The notes beneath the pieces are model-generated. The model did not search any database. It was not told the DNA's origin and saw nothing but the letters and a program-made list of their open reading frames with translations. 64,000 nucleotides of DNA from Acanthopleuribacter pedis (GTDB lineage: Bacteria > Acidobacteriota > Holophagae > Acanthopleuribacterales > Acanthopleuribacteraceae). Each line of letters begins with the position of its first letter. The first letter of the stretch is position 1. Positions 44,395-54,000 of the stretch are shown piece by piece. The DNA lies in NCBI RefSeq assembly GCF_017377855.1, contig NZ_JAFREP010000044.1, positions 1-64,000 on the forward strand, read 5' to 3'. The position numbers and the translations under genes were made by a program.

Positions 44395-44946
44395 TTATTT
44401 GCGAATGGCTTCGCCGGAGAAGTACATTTCGACCTCGTTGCCGATGCCGTCGGCCATGAAGGTCATGCCGAAGTCGCCGCGCTTCACCGTGAAGGTTGAT
44501 TCGAGACCGATGCGGTAACCGCCCCAGGGATCTTTGCCCTCGCCTGTTTTTTTCAGTTCCAGGGTGACCGGTTTGTTTTTGCCGAGCAGGGTAATGGTTG
44601 CTTCGACACGGTAACGGTCTTTGCCGGTTTTGGTGACCTTGTTGCTTTTGAAGGTAATTTTGGGGAACTGTTTGGCGTTAAAAAAGTCGGGGCTTTTCAA
44701 GTGTTGGTCGCGTTTGGGGTGCCCGGAATCGACCGTGTCGGCGTGCAGGGTGATGTCGATCTGTCCTTTGTCAAGATTGACGTTGCCGGTGATTTTGTTA
44801 AAGCGACCGACCACGTAACCGATGCCGAGGTGCTCTACTTTGAAGGTGGCGAACACATGGTGCTCGTCGATGGCGTAATCGGCGGCGAGGGTGGGTACGG
44901 TTACCAAAGAAAGGAAAGCGAGAAGGGAAAGGGTCCAGCGTTTCAT
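44395..44946 (-). CDS. YceI-family periplasmic lipocalin-like protein
   Basis: 183 residues with a signal peptide (MKRWTLSLLAFLSLVTVPTLA). The mature start ADYAIDEHHVFATFKVEHLGIG and the GRFNKITGNVNLD, SGHPKRDQHLKSPDFFNAKQ and FPKITFKS blocks are the YceI signature. These beta-barrels bind polyisoprenoids or amphiphiles; physiological roles vary. GGAGG lies 8 bases before the ATG. Confidence 0.92.
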   Translation of the reverse strand: MKRWTLSLLAFLSLVTVPTLAADYAIDEHHVFATFKVEHLGIGYVVGRFNKITGNVNLDKGQIDITLHADTVDSGHPKRDQHLKSPDFFNAKQFPKITFKSNKVTKTGKDRYRVEATITLLGKNKPVTLELKKTGEGKDPWGGYRIGLESTFTVKRGDFGMTFMADGIGNEVEMYFSGEAIRK

Positions 44947-45148
44947 GGGGAAAACCTCCGTGGTTTATGTCTCGAACGCTTTCCCTAATACCAAGACCTG
45001 TGCCAGGATTGGTTTTTTCGACTTAAGTTATTTGTTTTGAGTGGTCTGTCGACTGGGTGTGGGTTTGGTCGATGCCTGTTGAATAAATTAGTTTATCAAA
45101 ATGATCGACGCGTCCTTCATTATGATCGAGTGTCTGTTCTTGTGGCCT

Positions 45149-45886
45149 TTAAACCGAGCGATTGCCAGGCCAGCCCATTTTTTTTAAGCGTGCTTGTAGG
45201 AGGCCGGGGAAGCGCCCGTACCAGGTGGCGTTCAGCGGTGAGGGATGGGGAAGGGGTTGTATTTCGAGCTTTTTGCGTTGCGCGCCCAAGACCAGTTCAA
45301 AGGGAAAGGCGCTTTCGAAGCGATCCTCGCGGGCCCAAAAGGCCTCGAGTGATTGACGGGTCGGTCGGTCGGACATCAGCCCAAACCAGAAAAAGGCCTC
45401 GCGGCCCAAGGTGATCACCTTATGTCCGTCCCAGTCCTCGAGCAGAACGGAAGCCATCAGCGGCCACATCGCTTTTTTGACCTTCACCGACCAGGCTTTG
45501 TTGCCCAGCGGTTTGTAGGGGCAGGTGTTGCCCCAAAATACTCTTTCCCCGACGACCCGTGAGGCTTCAAAATCGGGCAGGTCCTCGCCGGTACAGGCGC
45601 GGTACAACTCGGCGCGAACTTTCTGGCCGCCGGCCCCGATAAAAGGAACCCCGTGGCGCACCTCGTCGCGGCCGGGATCGCGACCGAACACGGCGAAGGG
45701 GGCGTCGCGCGGGCCGCCGCCGATGATTGGCTCGAGGGGATCTTTGCCGTATTCGGCATATACGGCGGTGTCGATGCGGTCCAGTTTGGCGGCCTCGGCG
45801 CGAAAGGCGGCGCGTCGGGCGGCATGGTGTTCGGTCGGGTTGGAAATGGGCGTCGACAAAAGTTCCTCCAATGGCAATTCGAGCAT
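45149..45886 (-). CDS. Uracil-DNA-glycosylase superfamily protein
   Basis: 245 residues from the ATG at 45886; the frame is open to 46060 and an ATG at 45931 is possible. FGRDPGRDEVRHGVPFIGAGG corresponds to the family 4/5 active-site and G(Q/E)xPG..D..G.PF.G.AG block, VFWGNTCPYKP to the next conserved strand, and LPHPSPLN to the (H/N)PS C-terminal motif. It lacks the four obvious cluster cysteines of family 4, so the exact class is open. Probable role: base excision repair. Confidence 0.75.
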   Translation of the reverse strand: MLELPLEELLSTPISNPTEHHAARRAAFRAEAAKLDRIDTAVYAEYGKDPLEPIIGGGPRDAPFAVFGRDPGRDEVRHGVPFIGAGGQKVRAELYRACTGEDLPDFEASRVVGERVFWGNTCPYKPLGNKAWSVKVKKAMWPLMASVLLEDWDGHKVITLGREAFFWFGLMSDRPTRQSLEAFWAREDRFESAFPFELVLGAQRKKLEIQPLPHPSPLNATWYGRFPGLLQARLKKMGWPGNRSV

Positions 45887-46040
45887 CCCCCGGTTTGGGT
45901 GGGGGGCGCCTGATTTTTGCACGGAATGCATGGTAAAATCTGCCGATTTTGCGCTGTTCCCCCGGACAAATCCACGGTAACCAAACCCGCCCGCGATGCG
46001 CGTGGCGGCAGTTGTTGAACCCGAGCAAAGAGGAGACATC

Positions 46041-46430
46041 ATGTCAGAAGCAATCCACACCGATCAGGCGCCCGCCGCTATCGGCCCCTACGTACAAGCC
46101 CGTAAAGTCAACCTAACCGGCCAACTTTTGTTTACCAGCGGCCAGATCGCCCTTGATCCCGCGACCGGTCAACTGGTTGGCGAAGGCGACGTTGCGGCGC
46201 AAACGCGCCTGTGCCTCGCCAACCTGGGCGCGATCCTAAAAGAAGCCGGCGCCTCCCCCGCCCATGTGATTAAAACCACGGTGTTCATTAAAGACATGAA
46301 CGATTTTGGTGCGATCAACGAGATTTACGCCGACTTTTTCGGTAACCACAAACCCGCGCGTTCCTGCGTTGAGGTGGCGCGTCTGCCCAAGGATGTACTG
46401 GTCGAAATCGAGGCGATTGCCCAAATCTAA
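46041..46430 (+). CDS. ridA: RidA-family enamine/imine deaminase
   Basis: 129 residues, standard RidA size. IGPYVQARKVN, FTSGQIALDPATG, the LANLGAILKEAG helix, TTVFIKDMNDF, the catalytic arginine in PARSCVEVARLPKDVLVEIEAIA are all present. RidA hydrolyses reactive enamines such as 2-aminoacrylate formed by PLP enzymes. AGAGGAG precedes the ATG at 46041. Confidence 0.95.
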   Translation: MSEAIHTDQAPAAIGPYVQARKVNLTGQLLFTSGQIALDPATGQLVGEGDVAAQTRLCLANLGAILKEAGASPAHVIKTTVFIKDMNDFGAINEIYADFFGNHKPARSCVEVARLPKDVLVEIEAIAQI

Positions 46431-46442
46431 GCGGCGTACCGC

Positions 46443-46478
46443 GAGATGACGGCGGCGCCTCGGCGGCTCCGTCATCTC
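46443..46478 (+). terminator. Hairpin at the ridA 3' end
   Basis: GAGATGACGG and CCGTCATCTC form a perfect 10-bp stem 12 bases after the ridA stop. No T run follows, so it may be a transcript-end stabiliser or a weak terminator; it directly precedes the tRNA promoter. Confidence 0.5.
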
Positions 46479-46481
46479 AAC

Positions 46482-46510
46482 TTGACAGCCCCCACGGTGC
46501 GCGCTATGGT
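46482..46510 (+). promoter_or_regulatory. Sigma-70-type promoter of tRNA-Arg
   Basis: Consensus -35 box TTGACA (46482-46487) and -10 box TATGGT (46505-46510) are separated by exactly 17 bases. The tRNA begins 24 bases after the -10 box. Confidence 0.8.
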
Positions 46511-46533
46511 TTTTCAACTTTAAAAACCGATAT

Positions 46534-46607
46534 GCGCTCGTAGCTCAGCTGGATAGAGCAATCGCCTCCTAAGCGATAGGTCGGGGGTTCGAATCCCTCC
46601 GGGCGCA
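46534..46607 (+). tRNA. tRNA-Arg (anticodon CCU)
   Basis: A 74-base cloverleaf. Acceptor arms GCGCTCG and CGGGCGC pair with one G-T; the D arm is GCTC..GAGC. The anticodon stem ATCGC/GCGAT encloses the loop CTCCTAA (anticodon CCT in DNA). The T arm GGGGG-TTCGAAT-CCCTC has slight mismatch tolerance. The discriminator is A and CCA is not encoded. It reads AGG codons. Confidence 0.95.
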
Positions 46608-46754
46608 CTTGTTTTTCGTTTTCGATGTGGCGAAGGTGTTTTTACTTTTCAAGTGAAGCAGCTGGGTTTGAGTGTGTCTTTTTAAACAGCTGTTTTTTAA
46701 CAGAGACCTCGCCGATATCGTGTTTAACCGCTTTTGCCAATGAAGGAGCCCGGC

Positions 46755-47162
46755 ATGGACCCGAAACCGATCCTCGACGATCTCGTGCGCCGGTTTTTTC
46801 TCGCGTTCTCTCGGAACGAACAGGGTGAACTCGACCTGGACGTCATCTACGACCTCTTTATTCCCCAAGGTTTGATCATTAAAAACGTTGGACCCAAACC
46901 GGAAATTATGAACGTACAGCAATTTGTCGAACCACGCAAAACCTTGCTGGGTGGCGGCGGTCTCGAGGCCTTTACCGAGGAGGAACTCTGGGAACGGACC
47001 GAGATCTTCGGCGGGATCGCCCAGCGCTTTTGCCGCTACCGCAAGGCCGGCCTGCTTAACGGCACCCCCTTCCAAGCCGAGGGCATGAAAACCATTCAGT
47101 TCGTTCGCGCCATCGACGGTTGGCGCATGAGCGCCTTATCCTGGGATGATGAACCGTCCTAA
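46755..47162 (+). CDS. NTF2/SnoaL-like small protein
   Basis: 135 residues. The N-terminal helix (PILDDLVRRFFLAFS) followed by LDVIYDLFIPQGLIIKNVG, and a C-terminal strand run (IAQRFCRYRKAGL, TIQFVRAIDGWRMSALSWDDE) match the cone-shaped NTF2-like fold. That fold serves as enzyme or binding domain; no catalytic set is evident. GAAGGAG lies 7 bases before the ATG at 46755. Confidence 0.7.
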   Translation: MDPKPILDDLVRRFFLAFSRNEQGELDLDVIYDLFIPQGLIIKNVGPKPEIMNVQQFVEPRKTLLGGGGLEAFTEEELWERTEIFGGIAQRFCRYRKAGLLNGTPFQAEGMKTIQFVRAIDGWRMSALSWDDEPS

Positions 47163-47183
47163 TTATCTCAGGAGCCTCTTTAG

Positions 47184-47199
47184 TTGACACGTGCGTCAA
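47184..47199. promoter_or_regulatory. TTGAC-N6-GTCAA inverted repeat
   Basis: A 5-bp inverted repeat separated by ACGTGC lies between two plus-strand genes, 113 bases before the next start. TTGACA could also act as a -35 box, but no good -10 follows. Possible operator; weak. Confidence 0.25.
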
Positions 47200-47312
47200 A
47201 TTTCAGTTGTGCCGTCCGCGGCCTCCCGCTTAAATAAACGTGCCCCGCGGAACCAACGCCTTCTGGAAGCTGTTCATGCGGTTGGTATGCGGGTTATTTT
47301 CGGGAGGTACAC

Positions 47313-48056
47313 ATGAACGGTCCCAGGTTCTCTTCCGTCCTTTTTGCCCTGTTTCTTGCCCCGGTTTTTTTGGTTTTTGGTGGTGAAACCGCGATCACGG
47401 TGGGGGTGGATCCACCCTGGATCTTGCGCGGTGACGGTTACCTCATCGTGACCAAATCAAGCACCGCAACGAACCTAGACGACGCCGCCATTCCGGCTGA
47501 GCTTTTGGATTCCTACGTCAACGACATCAACCTGATGTTGCTCGTCGACTACCGCGAATCACCGGTGGGACCCTATGGTGAGCTTCTCTATATGCCTGGC
47601 AATTTTCGTTTTATGGATGGGTGGCGGCATTTCAGCATCACCAAGATTTTCGTGGATTCTCAACAAAGTCTGGAAGACGGTCGTCGCAATTGGGGCATCC
47701 CCAAGGAATTGGCGCACTTTTCTTTTCAAGAAGACGGCTTGCATTCGGAAATCGTAACCGTGGGTTCCGCCGGCCAAACCTTTGCCCAAATGCGTTTCAC
47801 CCCTTTTGGCCCACGATTTCCCGTGAACACCTTCTGGATTGCCCCGGTTTTCCGCACCTTGGGCCAAGTTCTCAACGACACCACCTTTGTGTTTTCTCTG
47901 TCGGGCGAAGGCCGCGCGCGGCTTGTCCATTTCGAACCGATCTTTTTTGATGGTGATCATTTTCCCGATATGCCGGCGCGCCAGGTGCTCGCCGCATTTC
48001 GCATTGAAGATTTCACCCTGGTGTTTCCCGAACCGCAAACCTTTGAAATGCCTTAG
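47313..48056 (+). CDS. Exported acetoacetate-decarboxylase-like protein
   Basis: 247 residues with a signal peptide (FSSVLFALFLAPVFLVFG). The body follows the acetoacetate decarboxylase fold: SPVGPYGELLYMPG, KIFVDSQQSLEDGRRNWGIP and K131 in GIPKELA at the place of the Schiff-base lysine. The adjacent second lysine that tunes its pKa in true decarboxylases is Glu here. Decarboxylases of this family are cytoplasmic, so an exported relative probably does something else. GGGAGG precedes the ATG. Its stop overlaps that of the convergent kinase gene. Confidence 0.7.
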   Translation: MNGPRFSSVLFALFLAPVFLVFGGETAITVGVDPPWILRGDGYLIVTKSSTATNLDDAAIPAELLDSYVNDINLMLLVDYRESPVGPYGELLYMPGNFRFMDGWRHFSITKIFVDSQQSLEDGRRNWGIPKELAHFSFQEDGLHSEIVTVGSAGQTFAQMRFTPFGPRFPVNTFWIAPVFRTLGQVLNDTTFVFSLSGEGRARLVHFEPIFFDGDHFPDMPARQVLAAFRIEDFTLVFPEPQTFEMP

Positions 48057-51000
48057 TTTGATTCGGGGCGGCGATCTTCAGGGTTGGTTTCCCCCTCCAG
48101 GAGCCAGCGCACCCGGTCCACTCCCGGCGGGTAGGGGCGATCAAGGTGTTCCCAGGAGGAGGGCTGCAAGGGACGTGCGACCCCTTGCAAACGCAATCGC
48201 GGTTGCGGAACCAGTTGAAATCCGTCCAGGCGCATGCCGGTTTGGTAAAGCGCGCGGCTTAAAAGGTCGCCGTACCATTGGTGCGGCGGCACATCCGGCG
48301 GCGGTAGGCGCAGGCGGTCCAGCCGCCATAAACGTACCGTTTGATCGTCCGACGGACTGGCGAGCAGGGTGCCGTCGGCGTTGAAAGAAGGATCCAGATT
48401 GACCTCGCCTTGGTGACCGGCCAGGACCGCCAGCAGGCGGCCGCTGTGCGCGTCCCACAGGCGCACGGTAAAGTCAGCCGAGGTCGAGGCCAACATGTGC
48501 CCGTTTGGCGAAAAGGCCACCCCGTAGGCGTTGGCCGTGTGTCCGCGCAGGACCGCGCGTTCCGCCCGGTCCGGGGTGGCGGTGGGATCCCAAAGGCGGA
48601 TGGTTTGATCCGCGGAAGCCGAGGCCAGACGCGTGCCGTCTGGAGAAAAAGCCACCCCGTAAACACTGGCGCTGTGGCCGCGTAAGACGCTCGGTTCGTT
48701 GGTTCCGGCCAGTGCGGCGACGTCCCAAAGTTGGACCGTATGGTCACTGGAAGCCGTGGCAAGCAAACGACCGCTCGGCGAATAGGCGACACCCGCCACG
48801 GAATCGGAATGCCCGCGCAGGACCTTCGCGGCTGCTTCCGGTTCGGCCAAATTCCAAATGCGAACCGTGTGATCCTCTGAGGCGGAAGCGAGCTGGGTAC
48901 CATCGGGTGAGAAGGCGACCGTGTAGACGCTGGATGTATGCCCACGCAGAACCTGGTGTTTCCCATGTTCCGGCGGCGTGGTGAGGTCCCACACGCGCAC
49001 CGTGGTGTCGTCGGAGCCTGAGGCGAGCCGCGTGCCGTCGGGTGAAAATTCAAGGCCCCAAACCTCTGCTTTGTGGCCCCGCAGCAACCGCGGTCTGGTG
49101 TCAGCGGCCAGGTCGAGGTCCCAAATCCGAATTTTTTGGTCGGCTGAACCGGAGGCCAGTTGGTTGCCCCGGGGCGAGAACGCGGTTCCATAGACACTTG
49201 CCTCGTGTCCGCCTAGTACCGCCTGCTCGTTGCGAACCGCGGTGGGCGCCGTATCCCATAAGCGCAGCGTATGGTCGGCGGAGGCTGAGGCGAGGCGGGC
49301 GCCGTCCGGCGAGAAGGCAACCTCGTAAACGCTGCCGCCGTGCCCGTACAAAACCGCGACCGCCGCTTGGGCCGCGGGGGCGTCCGGGTCCCAAAGGCGA
49401 ATGGTTTGATCGGCGGAAGCGGAGGCGAGCAGGCTGCCGTCGGGGGAAAAAGCGATCCCATATACACCGGCGTGATGGCCCTCGAACACCGCCTGTAGGG
49501 CGCGTTCCGCGCGGCGACGCGTGTCCCAGAGGCGAATGGTTTGATCGGCCGAAACCGAGGCCATCCGATGGCCGTCCGGGGCAAAGGCGACGTCGACCAC
49601 GCTCGAGGTATGACCTTTAAACACCTGGCGTGCCGCGTGCTCGGCGGGCGCGGCGGCATCCCAAAGGCGGACGCTGTGATCGGCGGAGGCTGAAGCCAGC
49701 CGGGTACCGTCCACGGCGTAAGCGAGGCCGACCACCGGACCTTGGTGACCGCGCAAGACCCCGCGTGCGGCGCGTTCGGCGGGAACCCTTGGATCCCAGA
49801 GACGAATGGTGTGATCGCGTGATGCACTTGCGAGGCGGGTGCCGTCGGGTGAAAAAGCCACTTCGATCACCGCGCCCGTGTGGCCCTGAAGGACGACCGG
49901 CGCTGTTTGGCTTCCCGGTGTTGTGATATCCCACAGGCGCACCGTGTGATCGGCGGAGGCGGAGGCGAGGCGGGTACCGTCGGGGGAGAAGGCAACCCCA
50001 ACCACGTGGGAGCTATGGCCGCGCAGGATCGCGCGTTGGCGGCCGCTTTTTAGGTCGAACAGGATCAGGGTTTTATCCCAAGATGCGCCGGCCAAGGTGG
50101 CGCCGTCCGGCGAAATGGCGACACCCCAAACCGTGTCGGTGAAGCCGATCAAGGTCGTGACCTCTTTTCCGTCGGCATCGATCTGGTGCAAGCGCCCGTC
50201 TTCGTCAAGCCCGATCAGGGTGTTGTCGCGCCACGCCGCCGGCTGTAGACCGTGGGGGACGGTCACGGGGCGTGTCTCACCCGTGCGACCGTCCCACAGC
50301 CAGGGGCCCGCCGGGCCGTCTCCCATAGCCATCAACCGGCCCGAGCCCGTGGTGACGGTGGATGTCACCGAGGAGTTGAGCTGTTGGGTTTTTTGCAGGG
50401 TTCCCGCGGCGCTGTAATGGGCGAGGCCTCCGTGTTTATCGACACTTAACACACCGCCGTGTTTGTTGCGGGCAAGGCCGACGACCGGCGCCGAACCCGG
50501 TCGTTTCAGGCCTTTCGGTTCTTGGGTTTCCGGCGCGTTTTGGTTGAGGTGAAGCAGTTCGCCGGCCTTGTTTGTGAAAAACAGGCTGCTTTTGGTGATC
50601 AAGAGCAGGTTGATGGGACCCTGGGCTTGATAGCGTCGTTGGAGGATGTTTTCACCCACGTTGTGGATCAAAATGGTGCCTAATTCATCGCCGGAGGCGA
50701 GCCGGCGCCCGTCCTCCGTGAAGGCCTGCGCGGTAACCCGGCCCTCGTGACGACCGGGAAAGAGGTGGATGCCGTTTTGGTCCGGGTGCCAGAAGTACAG
50801 CTCGCCATGGGGTGAACCCGCAACCAAGGTGGTGCCGCCGGGGCTAAAGGCTAACACCGAGATGCCGTGATGCGCTTGGTCAAGCAAGGCGCGTTGGCGA
50901 CCCGTGCGGCGGTCCATCAAGCGAATAAAACCTTGTCGGTCGGCCAATGCCAAATCCCGTCCGGCCGAATCGGCCGCGACCTTGGCCAAAGGCGGTGCCG

Positions 51001-54000
51001 CCGGGGTGGTCCACAGCAGTGGATTGTTGGTTGCCAAACGCGGGTCGCCGAAGCGGCCGACCGGTTCGGGAAGGGTTTGGTGGCTCGGGATTTCTTGGCT
51101 GAGCGCGGCCAGTGTATACAGCCAAGCTTCCATCGTGTGCCCGTCTTCCAAGGCGATGCCCGCTTTTTCATTAAACGCCAGGGCCAGGTGGTAGTGACTC
51201 GTCAGCGTTTGCTCCTCCGCCCGCTGTTTCTCCATCAAGGCCTGGGTGTGTGCCCACTCCGCGCGTTCTTTGGCGGCTAAGGCGTCGCCTTCTGATCGCT
51301 GTGACTTGAAAAAAAGCCAAAATGCAAAAACGGCCAGGACCGTGCTCGCCAAACCCAAACCACTCATCATCATCCACCGCAGGCGTTTCCATTGGTTTTC
51401 TTGGGCTTCGGCTTGAATTGACCGCTTGACAAACGCCGTTTCGATCGGCCCGAACAGATCGCCGTGACTCGTGGCTAAGTCACGCATGGGGAGCAGCAGA
51501 CCACCGCGCCAAAGGTGGTCGTCGTCGCGCCCGACCGCGTCCCATTCAGCAGCGGCGTGGCGCAATCGGTTGAACAGACGCGCCGTTTCGCGATCTTCCG
51601 TCATCCATTCGCCGATACGGCGCCAATTGCGGATGAGGGCCTCGTGGGCGACATCGACCAGTGTTATGTCACGGGTGGCGTCGTGGGTACCGGACAGCAG
51701 CCGGGCGGCCGTCCAGCGGTCGATCAGGGTTTCCGCGCCGGCGCCGCCGACCGCGATTAATTCGGCGCGGGTGGCGCGGCGACGGGTATCCTCGGCGCCT
51801 TCGCCGGGGTGGACCAAGCAGAGGGTGAACATTTTGCGCAGGCCCTGTTGTGCTTCGGGGGATAGGGCGGCGAAGGCCTGTTCCGCCCTGCGTGCCAGTG
51901 CGCCCGCGATCCCGCCGACGGCCTGATAGGCCGACCAGGTAAGTAAACCGTCCTCGTGTCGCTCAAACAGTTCCAACAATGCATGTTCCAGCAGTGGCAA
52001 CTCTCCAGAGGCGCCGGTGAGGTCGTCGAGCATGTGGTCCAACAAACCGGTCTCCAATTGCAAGCCGCCCAGGCGGGCGGGTTCCTCAATCGCACGGATG
52101 AGGTCGTTCCGATGCATGGTTTCGACTTGGATCAGGTGCTCGACAACGTATTTGTTGAGGTCCGGGTAGGCGGCGCATTTGCCCAAAAAATCGGCGCGCA
52201 TGGTGAGCAAGACCTGAAAGCCGCCCTCGGGTTTGGCGACGGCTTGGCAAAGGGCCTCGCAAAATGCACCTGTCTCTTCTGGTGCCGCCAGCGTGAACAA
52301 TTCTTCGAATTGGTCGATGACCAGGCAGAATCGGGAATTGCCGCTCGCGGTAAGTATTTCGCGGGTGATGGAAAACAAGGCTTCCGGGGAGGCGCAAAGG
52401 CGTTGGTGCAGCGGTTCAACTGGGGCGGATTTGCCCAAGTCACGGAGGTGCGCACTAAAACCAAAAGCGATTTCAGCAAGGGGCGATGCGCCGGGTGCGG
52501 TCATCATAATTGTGGTGTCGGTTTCGCGCAGCAAGGGGACCACCCCGGCTTGGATAATCGAGGACTTGCCGCTCCCAGATGGACCGATCACGGCCGAAAA
52601 ACCTTGTGCGACGAGGTGCTCGAAGACTTGTTGGCTGACGGCCTCGCGGCCAAAGAAGAGATGCTGATCTTCCTCGCGAAAGACCTCCAAGCCGCGAAAA
52701 GGGCAAATCCCGGTTGGTTGTCGCGCCGCCGTCGGGGCCGGTTTTCCGCCGCGTACGGCGGCGACCAACGCGTCCAAGTTTCTTTCACCGGCATCGCCGG
52801 CACGCAACCATTGCCTGTCCCGCAAAAATCCAGGCAACGCACTCTGCTTCCTTGGAAATGCGGCTCCCGGCAGGAGCAGGGGGACAAGGAACAGTTCGTG
52901 GGCGTAAAACGCGAGGGCGTCGCGTAAAGCGGGCTGGGCTTGCCACGGTGTGTGCGATCCCGGCCCCAGGCAAATCACACAGGCCTGACTTTTGGCCATC
53001 GCGTTTTCCCAAGCACGGTTGCTGGGCGTGCCGCCCGCCGATTCTTTGGGTGAGGGCCAAATCCGCGCTACCCCCCGTGTTCTGAGCTGTTCGGCGATGC
53101 GTGCCACCGATTGAGCATCTCGTTCGTGGAACCAAAAGACCGCGTCCAAGGTTTTTCCCGGTGTTGTTGCCAGACCACCTTTTTGCAGTAACTGGGTTTG
53201 TAATTGCTTCAGCGCGGTGGCCAAATTGTTGCCGTCCACAAACCGGGCGTGGCCCCATTCGGCGAGACAGCGACGCAGGACGTAAGCGAGCGCCGCGGGG
53301 AAGGCGTGATCCGACGAATCGGTTTTTTCGGCCTTGGTTTCGGTTTCGGAGGTGCCGGCGGTGTGGGTTTGCGATGGGCCGGCCGCGCCTGAATCCACGG
53401 TTGGGAATAAGGCCTGGGCAATCATGTCCAAGGCGTCTTTTCCATTGGGGGGCATGGCTTGCCGCCAACGGCCCTGCGCGAGGTGGTCGACGGCTTCGCG
53501 CGGGCTGCACCCTAGTTCGTACGGTGTTTTTCCGCTGAGCAGTTGCAAGAGGACCAGACCGAGCGCGTAAATGTCGGTGGTGGGGTAGACGGCAAGACCC
53601 TGAAGCTGTTCCGGTGCCGCATAAGCCGGGGTCATGGGTCCGAAACAATGGGTTTGAAGCGTTGCCGCGGCGGGGGTGTCGGCGAGTTGGGCGATACCAA
53701 AGTCAAGCAACTTGGGAATGTTTTGGCGGGTCACCAGAATGTTTTGAGGTTTGATGTCACGGTGAATCACGCCTTGAGCGTGGGCGGCGCCGACGGCCTC
53801 GGCAACCTTATGGAAGGTTTCAAGTAGGACGGGGGGTTCGGGGCGGGTTTCCCGGTACCAGGTGTCGATGTGTTGTCCCTCAATGTACTCCATGATGATG
53901 TAAGGGCGGCCGTCCTCGGTTTGGCCCGCGTCGTAGAGCGTGGCGATGTGGGGATGGTTGAGGTTGGCCATGAGTTGGCGTTCCTGCTGGAAACGGTTGA

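Noticed and set aside
48290..50140. Many open frames on the opposite strand and in other frames of the WD40 region
   Set aside because: They repeat with the ~132-base period of the WD40 blades and are shadows of the kinase gene.
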